Notes: generated by a model from the sequence alone, not told the origin. Shown: positions 31,447 to 40,355, numbered from the stretch's first letter. The stretch is 64,000 bases of DNA from Amycolatopsis tucumanensis (GCF_021654135.1 NZ_JAKGSD010000004.1:124001-188000), one strand, 5' to 3'. Program-made: numbers and translations.

Positions 31447-33966
31447 GTGTCCACAGTGTCCGAAGAGGAGCGTCGACCGCGCCACGCGCGCCCGGACGAC
31501 CGGCCGATCACGGGTTCGCTCGCCGACGAGCCCGGCACCGGGTGGCACAGGCCTGCCGACGAGCTGAGCGGCGCCCGGCCGACGCCGATCGGCGAACCGG
31601 TGCCCTCGGCAGCCGAGACGCAGATCATCGAGCCGGTCCGCCCGCCCGCGGAACCCGTGCAGCCGGACGACGTGCAGCTCACCAGCGTGCTCGCCTCGCC
31701 TGCGCCGATGACCGAGATGATCCGGCCGCCCGCGCCGCCGCCGGAGCCGAGCGGCCCGGCCGTGCTGCCGGACCCGGGCACCGACAGCGTGCTGCCCGAG
31801 CGGTCCAGCGGGCACACCGGGTCGGGCAGCCAGCCCGGCACCGGGCCGGGCACCGGAGCGGGCACCGGCACGGGCGCGTTCCCGGGCACCTCGCGGCGCA
31901 CCGGGCGGCGGACCCGGCGCGGTCGTCTCGGGGCGGGCCTGGTCGAGGTGCCGCCGGTGCCCTACCGCGACCCGGCGTCGGCCGTCCTCACGAACCCGGT
32001 GGTGTCGGAGGAGAAGCGGTACTGCGGCAACTGCTCGGCGAAGGTCGGCCGGGGCTCGGCCGGGCCGGAGGGCGTGTGCGAGAAGTGCGGCACCGCCTAC
32101 TCGTTCCTGCCCACGCTGCAGCCGGGCGACCTGGTCGGCGGGCAGTACGAGGTGCTCGGCGCGATCGCCTACGGCGGGCTCGGCTGGATCTATCTCGCCA
32201 AGGACCGCAACGTCAACGACCGCTGGGTCGTCCTCAAAGGACTGATCGACACCGGCGACCCGACGGCCGTCGCGGCGGCGGTGAACGAGACGCGGTTCCT
32301 GGCCGAGGTCGAGCACCCGAACATCGTCAAGATCTACAACTTCGTGCAGCACCCGGACGCGCGCACCGGGCACGCCATCGGCTACATCGTGATGGAGTAC
32401 ATCGGCGGCCAGTCGCTGCGGCAGCTCGCGCTCGCGCACCAGCGCGCCGCCGGGCGGCCGGAGCCGCTGCCGATCGCGCAGGTCATCGCGTACGGCCTGG
32501 AGATCCTGCCCGCGCTGGGGTACCTGCACAGCCAGGGGCTGCTGTACTGCGACCTCAAGCCGGACAACGTGATCCAGACGCACGAGCAGCTGAAGCTGAT
32601 CGACATGGGCGCGGTGCGGCGGATCGACGACTACACCAGCCCGCTGTTCTTCACCACCGGCTACAGCGCGCCGGAGCTGACCACGCACGGCGCGTCGATC
32701 GCGTCGGACCTCTACACCGTCGGCCGCACGCTGGCCGTGCTGAGCTTCGAGTTCAACGGCTACACCACGAAGTACAAGGCCGGGCTGCCGACGCCGGACG
32801 AGATCCCGCTGTTCAAGCTGTTCGGCTCGTACTACCGGTTCCTCAAGCGGGCCACGCACCCGGACCCGGACCGCCGGTTCCTCTCCGCGGAGGAGATGGC
32901 CGACCAGCTCGCCGGTGTGCTGCGCGAGATCATCTCGATGGGCACCGGGAAACCGCGGCCCGCGGTGTCCACTGTGTTCGGTCCGGAAACCAACACGTTC
33001 GGCGTGGACCTGGTGGTGCCGGAGGCGGGCTGGACGGTGCCGCTGCCGGACGCCGTCGAGGTCGTGTCCGGCCTGCCGATCCCGCAGGTCGACACCGACG
33101 ACCCGGCGGCCGGTGTGCTGGCGACGACGACGGCGCTCGACCCCCGCGCCGCGATCGACGCGCTCGCCGGGGCGCCGCCGGACTCGATCGAGGTGCGGCT
33201 GCGGATCGTCCGCGCGCGCATCGAGCTGGGCGAGCTGGCCGAGGCGAACCGCCAGCTGCAGGCGGCGCAGTACCTGGCCATCCGGGCCGGGTACCCGCAC
33301 GACTGGCGCATCGACTGGCACCGCGGGCTGATCGAGCTCGCCGGCGGGCGGCCGCGGGTGGCGAACGTCGCGTTCGAGACCGTGTACGACGACCTGCCCG
33401 GCGAAATCGCGCCCAAGCTCGCGCTGGCGGTCAGCGCGGAGGGCATCGGCGACTACTTCACCGCGGCGCGGTTGTACGAGCAGGTGTGGCGCACCGACCG
33501 GGCGTACGTGAGCGCGGCGTTCGGGCTGGCGCGGGTGTACCTGGCGCAGGGCGCGCGGGCGGGCGCGATCGAGGTGCTGGAGTCGGTGCCCTCGACGTCG
33601 ACGCACTACGTGGCGGCGCAGGTGGCGGCCATCAAGATCAAGACCCGGGCGAGCGGGCCGAACACCTCGGTCAGCGAGGCGGATCTGGTCGACGCGGGCG
33701 TGAAGCTGGAGCAGTTGCGCCTGGACGCCGAGCGGCGGACGCGCATCTCGGCGGAGGTGCTGGAAGCGGCGTTCACGTACGTGCAGGGCGCACCGCCGGG
33801 ATACCGCACCAGCGCGAAGGTGCTGGGCTGCGAACTGTCCGAACGGGACATCCGCTTCGGACTGGAACGCTGCTACCGCACACTGGCGCGACTGGCCCAC
33901 ACGGCGGGCGAGCGGATCGAGCTGGTCGACCGGGCCAACTCGGTGCGCCCGCGCACGCTCACCTGA
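31447..33966 (+). CDS. pknG: Serine/threonine protein kinase PknG
   Basis: The protein has 839 residues. A long disordered N-terminus with TEMIRPP and TQIIEPV (potential phospho-Thr sites for FHA partners) precedes a rubredoxin-like centre (YCGNCSAKVG and CEKCG, about 195-225), then the kinase domain. That domain has IAYGGLGWIYLAKD, VVLKGL, LLYCDLKPDNVI (Cys replaces the usual Arg of HRD) and LIDMGAVRR (DMG for DFG). A C-terminal TPR domain follows (about 560-790). This is the exact PknG architecture, which controls 2-oxoglutarate/glutamate metabolism through GarA. Confidence 0.95.
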   Translation: MSTVSEEERRPRHARPDDRPITGSLADEPGTGWHRPADELSGARPTPIGEPVPSAAETQIIEPVRPPAEPVQPDDVQLTSVLASPAPMTEMIRPPAPPPEPSGPAVLPDPGTDSVLPERSSGHTGSGSQPGTGPGTGAGTGTGAFPGTSRRTGRRTRRGRLGAGLVEVPPVPYRDPASAVLTNPVVSEEKRYCGNCSAKVGRGSAGPEGVCEKCGTAYSFLPTLQPGDLVGGQYEVLGAIAYGGLGWIYLAKDRNVNDRWVVLKGLIDTGDPTAVAAAVNETRFLAEVEHPNIVKIYNFVQHPDARTGHAIGYIVMEYIGGQSLRQLALAHQRAAGRPEPLPIAQVIAYGLEILPALGYLHSQGLLYCDLKPDNVIQTHEQLKLIDMGAVRRIDDYTSPLFFTTGYSAPELTTHGASIASDLYTVGRTLAVLSFEFNGYTTKYKAGLPTPDEIPLFKLFGSYYRFLKRATHPDPDRRFLSAEEMADQLAGVLREIISMGTGKPRPAVSTVFGPETNTFGVDLVVPEAGWTVPLPDAVEVVSGLPIPQVDTDDPAAGVLATTTALDPRAAIDALAGAPPDSIEVRLRIVRARIELGELAEANRQLQAAQYLAIRAGYPHDWRIDWHRGLIELAGGRPRVANVAFETVYDDLPGEIAPKLALAVSAEGIGDYFTAARLYEQVWRTDRAYVSAAFGLARVYLAQGARAGAIEVLESVPSTSTHYVAAQVAAIKIKTRASGPNTSVSEADLVDAGVKLEQLRLDAERRTRISAEVLEAAFTYVQGAPPGYRTSAKVLGCELSERDIRFGLERCYRTLARLAHTAGERIELVDRANSVRPRTLT

Positions 33967-34440
33967 CCCGGCCACCGCCCACCAGCTGACACGCCCACCC
34001 AGCCAGCTCGCCACCCCGGGGTGGCCGACTGGCCACCGGCAAGCGCGAACACGCCACCGGGAGCGGCCAACTCGCTGCCCGGGGCGCCACTGCCACCCGA
34101 AAACGGTCAACCAGCCGCCCGGGCGGCCAATACGCCGCCCGCAACGGCAGACTTGCCGCTGGGAACGGCAACTCGCCGTCGCAACGGCAGACTTGCCGCT
34201 GGGAACGGCAACTCGCCGCCGGGGCGGGGAACTTGCCGCTGGGAACGGCAACTCGCCGCCGGGGCGGGGAACTTGCCGCCGGGAACGGCAACTCACCGCC
34301 GGGGCGGGGAACTTCCCGCCGGGGCGGGGAACTTGCCGCCGGGAACGGCAACTCACCGCCGGGGCGGGGAACTTCCCGCCGGGGCGGCTAACCTGCTACC
34401 CAGGGCGTCCAACTCGCCGCCCGCAGCGGCAAACACCCTG
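33967..34440. repeat. 20-bp-period minisatellite
   Basis: About 23 head-to-tail units of 20 bp fill the gap after pknG, degenerate at the left and regular from 34141. The common units are GGGGCGGGGAACTTGCCGCC and GGGAACGGCAACTCGCCGCC, often alternating. A 60-bp block (34261-34320) is duplicated perfectly at 34321-34380. Because 20 is not a multiple of 3, no frame is maintained, so it is non-coding. Confidence 0.9.
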
Positions 34441-34500
34441 GTGGGTCCGCGTGTTTGCGGTTCGCCGCGCCGTGCTGGTCGAGGGGGCACGGATTGAGCG

Positions 34501-35094
34501 TCAGGGGTTGATGTCCCAGTCCTCGCGGCGTTCGGTCCGCGCCTGGGAGAACTTCTGCAACGCCTCGGGATCCCCGTGCGTCGTGAAGTGTTCCAGTCCC
34601 ACCTGGACGAACAGTCCCCGCGCGCGCACGGCCACCGGGCCGTCGGCGGAGTCGAGGTGCCCGTCGGCGCTGGCGTAGATCTTGCGGCCGGCCACGCCGT
34701 CCACGCGCGCGGCGATGAACAGCGTCGTACCGACCGGAACCGGCCGCAGGAAGTCGGTTTCCAGCTTGCCGGTCACCGCGGGGCGGCGCAGCAGATTGCC
34801 GACCGTCGAGCCGAGCGCTTCGTCGAAGGCGCACGCCAGCAGGCCGCCGTGGGCGAGCCCCGGCGCGCCCTGGTGCGCGCTCGTCACCGGGAACTGCGAG
34901 TACACGACTCCGGCGTCACCGACGGTGGAGTGCATGTGCAGACCGTTGTCGACCTCACCGCACCCGAAGCACTCGGCGTAGTGCATCTCGAGTTTCGTGC
35001 CCGGCCCGGGCGCCTTGGGGTGGATCTCCGGCTGTTCGGTCTGGACCGGAGGCCACGGATTCGCAGGTCGGCGCTTGTCGCTCACATCGGACAC
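34501..35094 (-). CDS. PaaI-type hotdog thioesterase family protein
   Basis: The protein has 197 residues, GTG start at 35094 (GTG 35085 possible). The hotdog core has HQGAPGLAHGGLLACAFDEAL, where HGG and the following acidic residue form the PaaI active site, and TDFLRPVPVGTTLFIAARVD. An N-terminal CFGCG motif at about 43-47 is typical of a subgroup of actinobacterial members. It is a probable acyl-CoA thioesterase with unknown substrate. Confidence 0.82.
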   Translation of the reverse strand: MSDVSDKRRPANPWPPVQTEQPEIHPKAPGPGTKLEMHYAECFGCGEVDNGLHMHSTVGDAGVVYSQFPVTSAHQGAPGLAHGGLLACAFDEALGSTVGNLLRRPAVTGKLETDFLRPVPVGTTLFIAARVDGVAGRKIYASADGHLDSADGPVAVRARGLFVQVGLEHFTTHGDPEALQKFSQARTERREDWDINP

Positions 35095-35242
35095 GGTAAC
35101 CGGTTCTACCCCGAAAACGACGGGCTACCCCGGCTTCGAAGAGACAAAAACCACGACAGGAGAGAAAATCACTACCCGATGGCACTAAGGTCGCAACCTT
35201 GACCGCGCTGGCACGAAACAGTTTGAGGAGGTCGGGGCGAAC

Positions 35243-36604
35243 ATGACGAACACAGCGCAGGCACCCGAGGTCGACGAGAAGACGGTCAGACGAGCCGTCA
35301 TCGCGTCGGCCATGGGTAACGCAACAGAGTGGTACGACTACGGGGTGTTCACCTCGGGTGCGATTGCCGCCAGCATCGGCACCGTGTTCTTTCCCGGCGA
35401 GGGGAACGCGATTCTGAAATCGCTGGCGCTGGTGGCGATCGGGTTCGTGGTTAGGCCGTTCGGCGGAGCGTTCTTCGGCCCTCTGGGGGACAAGATCGGG
35501 CGGCAGCGCGTGCTGGCGATCACGATCCTGTTGATGTCCGGCTGCACGTTCCTCGTCGGCTGTCTGCCGACGTACTCGGGCGAGTACGCGATCGGGATCG
35601 GCGCCCCCATCCTGGTCCTGCTGCTCCGGTTGATCCAGGGCTTCTCGACCGGCGGCGAGTACGGCGGGGCGGCGACGTTCATCGCCGAGTACGCCCCGAC
35701 GCGCAAGCGCGGGTTCTGGGGCAGCTTCCTGGAGATGGGCACGCTGGCCGGCTACGTGCTGGGCAACCTGGTCGTGCTGACGGTGACGTTGTCGTTCACC
35801 GCGGACCAGGTGGACAGCTGGGCGTGGCGGATTCCGTTCTGGGTGGCGCTCCCGCTCGGCATCATCGGTCTGTACCTGCGGAACAAGCTCGAGGACACGC
35901 CGGAGTTCCGGCGGCTGGAGGCCGCGGGCGAGAAGGCGGAGAAGGCGCCGCTGAAGGAGACCCTGACGCGCAACTGGCGCATGATCATGAACCTGATCGG
36001 GATCGTGCTGCTGCTCAACATCGCCGACTACATGTTGCTGACGACGATGCCCACGTACTTCACGGACACGCTGAAGATCAGCGACAACACGGCGACGGTG
36101 ATCATCATCATCGTGGAGCTGATCCAGATCGCGTTGATCGCGCCGATCGGCGCGCTGTCCGACCGGGTCGGGCGAAAACCCATGCTGATCACCGCGGCGA
36201 TCGGTTTCCTCGTGCTGAGTTACCCGTCGATCAAGCTCATGCAGAGCGGCAGCACGGTGCTGCTGTTCCTCGGATTCCTGATCGTGGCGCTGCTGCTGGT
36301 GCTGATGCTGGCGGTGATCGGGTCGACCTTCCCGGCGATGTTCCCGACCCGCGTGCGCTACGGCGCCTTCGCGATCGGCTACAACGTCTCGACGTCCATC
36401 TTCGGTGGCACCTGCGGTGTGGTCGTGACCGCGCTGATCCACGGCACCGGCAACCAGGACTGGCCGGCTTACTACCTGATGATCGCCGCGGCGATCGCGC
36501 TGTTCCCGATCTTCAAGATCCCGGAGACGGCGCGGGTCCCGATGGACCACATCAACGAAGAGGGTGTGACCGCGCCGCCGGCGGCCAAGACCGCCGCGAA
36601 CTGA
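35243..36604 (+). CDS. MFS transporter, MHS/ProP-like family
   Basis: The protein has 453 residues and 12 TMs, with a strong GAGGAGG before ATG 35243. MHS signatures are MGNATEWYDYGVFTSG, RPFGGAFFGPLGDKIGRQ and LIQGFSTGGEYGGA. The C-terminal half (IADYMLLTTMPTYFTDTL) is close to the ProP osmoprotectant group. It is paralogous to 6243-7613. A strong hairpin follows, and a tiny membrane-protein gene converges on it. Confidence 0.9.
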   Translation: MTNTAQAPEVDEKTVRRAVIASAMGNATEWYDYGVFTSGAIAASIGTVFFPGEGNAILKSLALVAIGFVVRPFGGAFFGPLGDKIGRQRVLAITILLMSGCTFLVGCLPTYSGEYAIGIGAPILVLLLRLIQGFSTGGEYGGAATFIAEYAPTRKRGFWGSFLEMGTLAGYVLGNLVVLTVTLSFTADQVDSWAWRIPFWVALPLGIIGLYLRNKLEDTPEFRRLEAAGEKAEKAPLKETLTRNWRMIMNLIGIVLLLNIADYMLLTTMPTYFTDTLKISDNTATVIIIIVELIQIALIAPIGALSDRVGRKPMLITAAIGFLVLSYPSIKLMQSGSTVLLFLGFLIVALLLVLMLAVIGSTFPAMFPTRVRYGAFAIGYNVSTSIFGGTCGVVVTALIHGTGNQDWPAYYLMIAAAIALFPIFKIPETARVPMDHINEEGVTAPPAAKTAAN

Positions 36605-36623
36605 CGCCACACCGGAACGGAAG

Positions 36624-36653
36624 AGGGCCGGGTCCCCGATGGGGCCCGGCCCT
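36624..36653. terminator. Bidirectional hairpin terminator
   Basis: AGGGCCGGG pairs with CCCGGCCCT, with an inner CCCC-GAT-GGGG stem and one bulged T. There is no T-run on either side. It lies between the convergent MHS transporter and the 40-residue gene, 3 bp from the latter's stop. Confidence 0.75.
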
Positions 36654-36656
36654 CGC

Positions 36657-36779
36657 TCACTCGGTGACCTCGGCGGGGGCTTCGGCACGAGGAGCGAAGT
36701 GCCGCCGTGCGTAGGTGGTGAGAGCCGATGCCACCGCAACCGCCAAGCCGGCTTCCACCAGCAGAGCAGCGAACACCAT
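36657..36779 (-). CDS. 40-residue single-helix membrane peptide
   Basis: ATG 36779 has a strong GAGGAGGAAGC upstream. The sequence starts MVFAALLVEAGLAVAVASAL, a likely membrane helix, then TTYARRHFAPRAEAPAEVTE. The positive-charge pattern places the C-terminus inside. It is convergent with the MHS transporter. It could be a small regulatory or accessory subunit. No family is recognised. Confidence 0.6.
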   Translation of the reverse strand: MVFAALLVEAGLAVAVASALTTYARRHFAPRAEAPAEVTE

Positions 36780-36976
36780 TGCTTCCTCCTCGTGAGTGTT
36801 CGGGCGCGGCTGTCACCGCGCCGTGTTACAGGGGTGTGGTCGGGGGATGTTCCCCGTGTTACTCATCGCCGCGAAGTTGGTGAGTATTTCTCCGACAGAC
36901 CCCCATTGAGGGGTGATCTCGCCCACGGCAGAATGAACCGTGGCAAAACCGGAATCCCAGAGGAGGCGGCTGCGGG

Positions 36977-37138
36977 ATGGGCGAGCAACGTCGGCCCGGA
37001 GTGGGCGAAGCGGCGCGGCTGCTGGACGACATGACGCAGCAGATGGTCGTGGTGCCGCCGCTGCTCGATGCCCCGGAACCGGGCGAGGTCCCTTCGGTGC
37101 CCGCGCCGCCGCCCGCCCTGGACGGCCACGCGCTCTAG
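36977..37138 (+). CDS. 53-residue hypothetical protein
   Basis: ATG 36977 (AGGAGG about 10 nt upstream) begins GEQRRPGVGEAARLLDDMTQ; a Pro-rich acidic tail follows. Almost all third positions are G or C, which supports coding. Function unknown. A perfect hairpin lies 7 bp after the stop. Confidence 0.55.
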   Translation: MGEQRRPGVGEAARLLDDMTQQMVVVPPLLDAPEPGEVPSVPAPPPALDGHAL

Positions 37139-37144
37139 ACAACA

Positions 37145-37179
37145 GTGAAGGCCACCCCCGTGGCGGGAGTGGCCTTCAC
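37145..37179. terminator. Bidirectional hairpin terminator
   Basis: GTGAAGGCCAC (37145-37155) and GTGGCCTTCAC (37169-37179) form a perfect 11-bp stem between the 53-residue gene and the convergent L,D-transpeptidase. Confidence 0.8.
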
Positions 37180-37190
37180 GCCTTGACAGA

Positions 37191-38393
37191 TCAGCCCGCG
37201 AGGGCGGACAGCTTCGTCCAGTCCGCCCAGGAGTAGGTCCAGTCCGAGTAGTCGCCGTCCTTCGCGGACAGCGTCTGGGTGCTGCCGGTGATCTCGACCG
37301 GGTCGCCGACCAACGCGCCGTCGTAGTACTCCTTCGCCCGCGCCGGCGACAGGTTCAGGCAGCCGTGCGAGACGTTCTGCTTGCCCTGCGCCCACATCGA
37401 CGACGCCAGTCCGTGGATGAACTCGCCGTTGTTGGAGATCCGCACCGCCCACGGCACGTTCACGTCGTAGTAGTCGTACCGTGGGTTGCTCATCGAGTAG
37501 GTCGCGTGCTTCGACATCACCACGTGGATGCCGCTGTGCGTGACGCGGCCGGGGTCGGAGTCCAGGCCGTAGCTCACCGGGTAGTCGGCGATCTGCACGC
37601 CGTCGCGGATGACCTGCATCCGGTGGGTCCTGGTGTCGCCCTTGACGATCTGCGAGCGGCCTATCGAGAACGCGGCCGTGACGTCCTGCTTGCCGTAGGT
37701 CCCGTCGCCGATCTTCACGCCGTAGATGTTCGCGGCGACCTTGACCTGCGTGTTCGGCTGCCAGTACTCCTTCGGCCGCCAGTGCACGCTGGTGTCGGAG
37801 ACCCAGGCCCACGAGCCCTCGGTCTTCGGCGTGGTCTCGACGGTCAGCGCGCGCTCGACGGCGGCCTTGTCGGCGACCTTGGAGCTGAAGGTCAGCGCGA
37901 TCGGCATCGCGATGCCGTAGGTCTGGTTGTCGCCGACGTTCAGGCTGGCGGACAGCTGCTTGCGCGGGCTGACGGTGGTGAACGAGCCGCCGATGGCGAC
38001 CTGCTTGCCGTCGCTGCCCAGCGCGGTGCCCGACCACGTGTACTTCTTGCCGTAGCCGAGCGGTTCGGTGATGGTCCAGCTGCGCTTGTCGGCGCCGAGC
38101 TGGCCCGCGACCTGCTTGCCCTCCGGGTTGGTGAGCGTGACCGACTGCAGCTCACCGTCCGTGACCGTAACCTGCGCGGAGTCCGCGGGCGCCACGTCCT
38201 TGGCGCCGTCCGCGGGCTGCACGGCGAGCTTGGCCGGCCCCGCCGAGGTCTGCTGCGCGTCGGCGGACGTGGTCTGCCCGGTCCCGGTCGTGCCCGGCGA
38301 ATCGCCGCCGCTGCACGCACTCAGCGCCAGCAGCGCGGCCAGACCGAGCCCGATCAGCGCCAGCGGCTTGCGCCGCTTGTGAAGTCCTGTCAC
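37191..38393 (-). CDS. L,D-transpeptidase lipoprotein (LdtMt2-like)
   Basis: The protein has 400 residues, GTG 38393 with GAAGGGG upstream. Lipobox LALSAC (Cys27). Two Ig-like domains follow (about 60-150 and 155-245), then the YkuD domain: KGDTRTHRMQVIRDGVQIAD, HGLASSMWAQGKQNVSHGCL, with catalytic Cys345 in SHGCLN. It makes 3-3 cross-links in peptidoglycan on the outer membrane face. This Ig-Ig-YkuD plan is that of mycobacterial LdtMt2. Confidence 0.93.
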   Translation of the reverse strand: MTGLHKRRKPLALIGLGLAALLALSACSGGDSPGTTGTGQTTSADAQQTSAGPAKLAVQPADGAKDVAPADSAQVTVTDGELQSVTLTNPEGKQVAGQLGADKRSWTITEPLGYGKKYTWSGTALGSDGKQVAIGGSFTTVSPRKQLSASLNVGDNQTYGIAMPIALTFSSKVADKAAVERALTVETTPKTEGSWAWVSDTSVHWRPKEYWQPNTQVKVAANIYGVKIGDGTYGKQDVTAAFSIGRSQIVKGDTRTHRMQVIRDGVQIADYPVSYGLDSDPGRVTHSGIHVVMSKHATYSMSNPRYDYYDVNVPWAVRISNNGEFIHGLASSMWAQGKQNVSHGCLNLSPARAKEYYDGALVGDPVEITGSTQTLSAKDGDYSDWTYSWADWTKLSALAG

Positions 38394-38477
38394 CTCTGAA
38401 GCCCCTTCTCCCCTGTCGCCAGACAGACGCGCGTCCGTAGGTGATCGTTGACGCTGAGGAGTGTGACTCGCCTCACT

Positions 38478-38494
38478 ATCGAGGGACCCTCGAT
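38478..38494. promoter_or_regulatory. Perfect palindrome in the Ldt/csp divergent region
   Basis: ATCGAGGG-A-CCCTCGAT has 8-bp perfect arms, 84 bp upstream of the transpeptidase start. The rest of 38394-38763 has no gene that I can support. A partial copy (CTATCGAGTGGG) follows at about 38530. Confidence 0.5.
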
Positions 38495-38763
38495 GCCGGA
38501 ACGCCACGGTCGGCCGCTAGTTGATCAGCCTATCGAGTGGGTCCGACAGTGACCGGGTGACCGCACTACGCCATCCCAGTGACGGAATCAATGGGGTCCG
38601 AAATCGCTCACATCCGGGTAGGCTTCCGCGCAGGCCGTTGTTTTGCGTGGTCGTGGCTACACACTCGCGGAACTTTCGACGCGAGCCGGGAGCCGCACGC
38701 GCTCGTCGCTCACCCCGTCGGAACCGTCCGGGCGGCCCGAGTTATTGACGAGGAGCAACAGCG

Positions 38764-38967
38764 GTGGCGCAAGGCACTGTGAAGTGGTTCAACGCCGAGA
38801 AGGGCTTCGGCTTCATCGCCCAGGACGGCGGCGAGGGCGATGTCTTCGTGCACTACTCGGAGATCGAGGGCCGCGGGTTCCGCACCCTCGAAGAGAACCA
38901 GCGCGTGGAGTTCGAGATCGGCCAGGGGCAGAAGGGGCCGCAGGCCCAGAAGGTGCGCGTCATCTGA
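38764..38967 (+). CDS. Cold-shock protein, CspA family (second copy)
   Basis: The protein has 67 residues, GTG start with GAGGAG 8 nt upstream. RNP1 is KGFGFIA and RNP2 is DVFVHYSEI. It is nearly identical to the product at 28730, but the leader lacks the terminator-like hairpin, so the two are probably regulated differently. Confidence 0.94.
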   Translation: MAQGTVKWFNAEKGFGFIAQDGGEGDVFVHYSEIEGRGFRTLEENQRVEFEIGQGQKGPQAQKVRVI

Positions 38968-38989
38968 CGCTCACCTGTCCATGAACGTC

Positions 38990-39024
38990 CCGTCCCCGGC
39001 GGTCCTCCGCCGGGGACGGTTTTT
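38990..39024 (+). terminator. Rho-independent terminator of the second csp
   Basis: CCGTCCCCGGCGG-TCCT-CCGCCGGGGACGG is a perfect 13-bp stem followed by TTTTT. Confidence 0.95.
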
Positions 39025-39034
39025 ATGTCTGCGG

Positions 39035-39508
39035 TCAGACGCGGCCGGCGCGCGGCCGGTCCCAGTTCTGGTCGAAGTGGTGCTGGTCGGTGTCGGCGAC
39101 ACCGGTGTGGTCGGCGAACTGGCGGCGCTCCTGCGAGGCGGCCTGCGCCTCCCAGGCGAGGCGCTCGAGCACCCATTCGCGGGCCAGCGCCTGCGGCGAG
39201 GTGCCGCGCTCGGCGGCGATGTCCTTGAGCTGGGAGCTCGCGACCAGGTTCATGCGCAGCTGGTAGACCTGCGCCTCGCCGAAGCGCTTGCCGGTCCCGG
39301 TGCTTTCCGGGCCGGTTTCCGGCGCGAGCGCGGCGAGGTAGCTGGTGAGCTCGTGGTCCTCGACGGCGCCCTGCGATTCCTTGTCCGCCGAGTTCCGGTG
39401 CTTGCCCGGGTTGACCGGCTTCAGGTTGGTCCGGGTGTTGTTCCGGCGTCCGAGAGAGGGAAGAGGCACCCGGCCACGATAACGGTTAGGTCTCGGGACG
39501 ACCCTCAT
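39035..39508 (-). CDS. Hypothetical protein with ribbon-helix-helix-like segment
   Basis: The protein has 157 residues from ATG 39508 (weak ribosome site). The N-terminus is basic and disordered. Residues about 80-125 (EAQVYQLRMNLVASSQLKDI, AAERGTSPQALAREWVLERL) look like a CopG/Arc strand-helix-helix DNA-binding unit. The tail is Gln/His-rich. No toxin-type partner is adjacent. Confidence 0.6.
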   Translation of the reverse strand: MRVVPRPNRYRGRVPLPSLGRRNNTRTNLKPVNPGKHRNSADKESQGAVEDHELTSYLAALAPETGPESTGTGKRFGEAQVYQLRMNLVASSQLKDIAAERGTSPQALAREWVLERLAWEAQAASQERRQFADHTGVADTDQHHFDQNWDRPRAGRV

Positions 39509-39942
39509 TGTGGTGCACGACACACGGGTTCTTCCCGATCTCCTGGGCCGTTCGGGTGGGACGTACGCCCACATGTCGCAATCCCGGGCTGACCGCGAGC
39601 CATTCACGCAGGCCGGAAATGCGGGCCGGAATGTGCCCTGGAAATGGAGGGGCCCCCGCGCCAGGGGGAGGAACGCGGGGGCCGGAGGGGATCTCCACAG
39701 GCGCTGACCGGGGGTGTGTCAGCAAGTCGATTGTTACATGATGCGGCCCGATGACGCGAGTGCTGGACGGGAAAAATTGCCCCAACCCGTCATCGCACCG
39801 TCGCCTGCGGTTCATCTGCGCGGACGCGGAACGGGAACGTTGCGTGTTCACAGGTTCACTCTGCGGGGGGCTGCGTGGCCGACGTCCCGCTCGCTAGCCT
39901 CGCGGCGAAGTTGTTGGCGTGACAGTCCTTTCGGGAGGAGCT
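39509..39942. other. Intergenic region with a GC hairpin
   Basis: No gene is supported. It contains a 10-bp stem (GGCCCCCGCG at 39651-39660, CGCGGGGGCC at 39674-39683) and an AT-richer stretch around 39720-39740 that may hold the promoter for the gene at 39943. Confidence 0.45.
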
Positions 39943-40179
39943 ATGAGCGGGTCTGTGGAAGTTCGGCAGTTCCTCCTTCGATACGAAGGCGGCGATCCGG
40001 CCGGGGTCCCCACGCAGCGTTCCGGGCAGGCCGACGCGCCACGTGTGTCGGACGACCAGGTGCGACGTGCGAGGTTGGCGGTGGCCGCCGGCGCGATCGA
40101 CGCGCAGGACTGCGCCCAGTTGCTGGACATGCTCGGCCTGGTGCCGGACGAGGAAGGCGTGAACCCGGTCCAGCGGTGA
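39943..40179 (+). CDS. Hypothetical protein, 78 residues
   Basis: ATG 39943 follows GGGAGGAG. The sequence SGSVEVRQFLLRYEGGD, then VSDDQVRRARLAVAAGAIDA and QDCAQLLDMLGLVPDEE, is helical and acidic. No family is recognised. Confidence 0.6.
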   Translation: MSGSVEVRQFLLRYEGGDPAGVPTQRSGQADAPRVSDDQVRRARLAVAAGAIDAQDCAQLLDMLGLVPDEEGVNPVQR

Positions 40180-40335
40180 TGTTCCCGGTGCTTCCCGGTC
40201 AGGGGTGCACCCCCTGGTCGCACCCCTGACCGGCCCCAGGTCCGGAAAGATACCGGCGTTGCTCCGCTCGGGGCAAACAATTTCCACCCAGTTGCTTCGC
40301 TGTCGGTGAAATTGCCGCCATGGTTCTTCGCTGCA

Positions 40336-40355
40336 GGTAACATAACACTGTTACC
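40336..40355. promoter_or_regulatory. Palindromic operator upstream of the SCO6745-family gene
   Basis: GGTAACATAACACTGTTACC has 7-bp perfect arms around a 6-bp centre, 18 bp before the GTG start. It overlaps the likely -10/+1 region, so a repressor site is likely. Confidence 0.55.

Noticed and set aside
31330..34356. Long minus-strand open frame opposite pknG (about 1000 codons)
   Set aside because: It is a shadow of pknG extended by the minisatellite, Arg-rich and low complexity, with no recognisable domain.
33967..34440. Regular repeats considered as a CRISPR array
   Set aside because: The 20-bp units abut each other with no unique spacers, and no cas genes are in the window. It is a tandem minisatellite.
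39486..39851. 121-codon minus-strand frame in the 39509-39942 gap
   Set aside because: No Shine-Dalgarno, unbiased third positions and no motif. It overlaps the start region of the gene at 39508.
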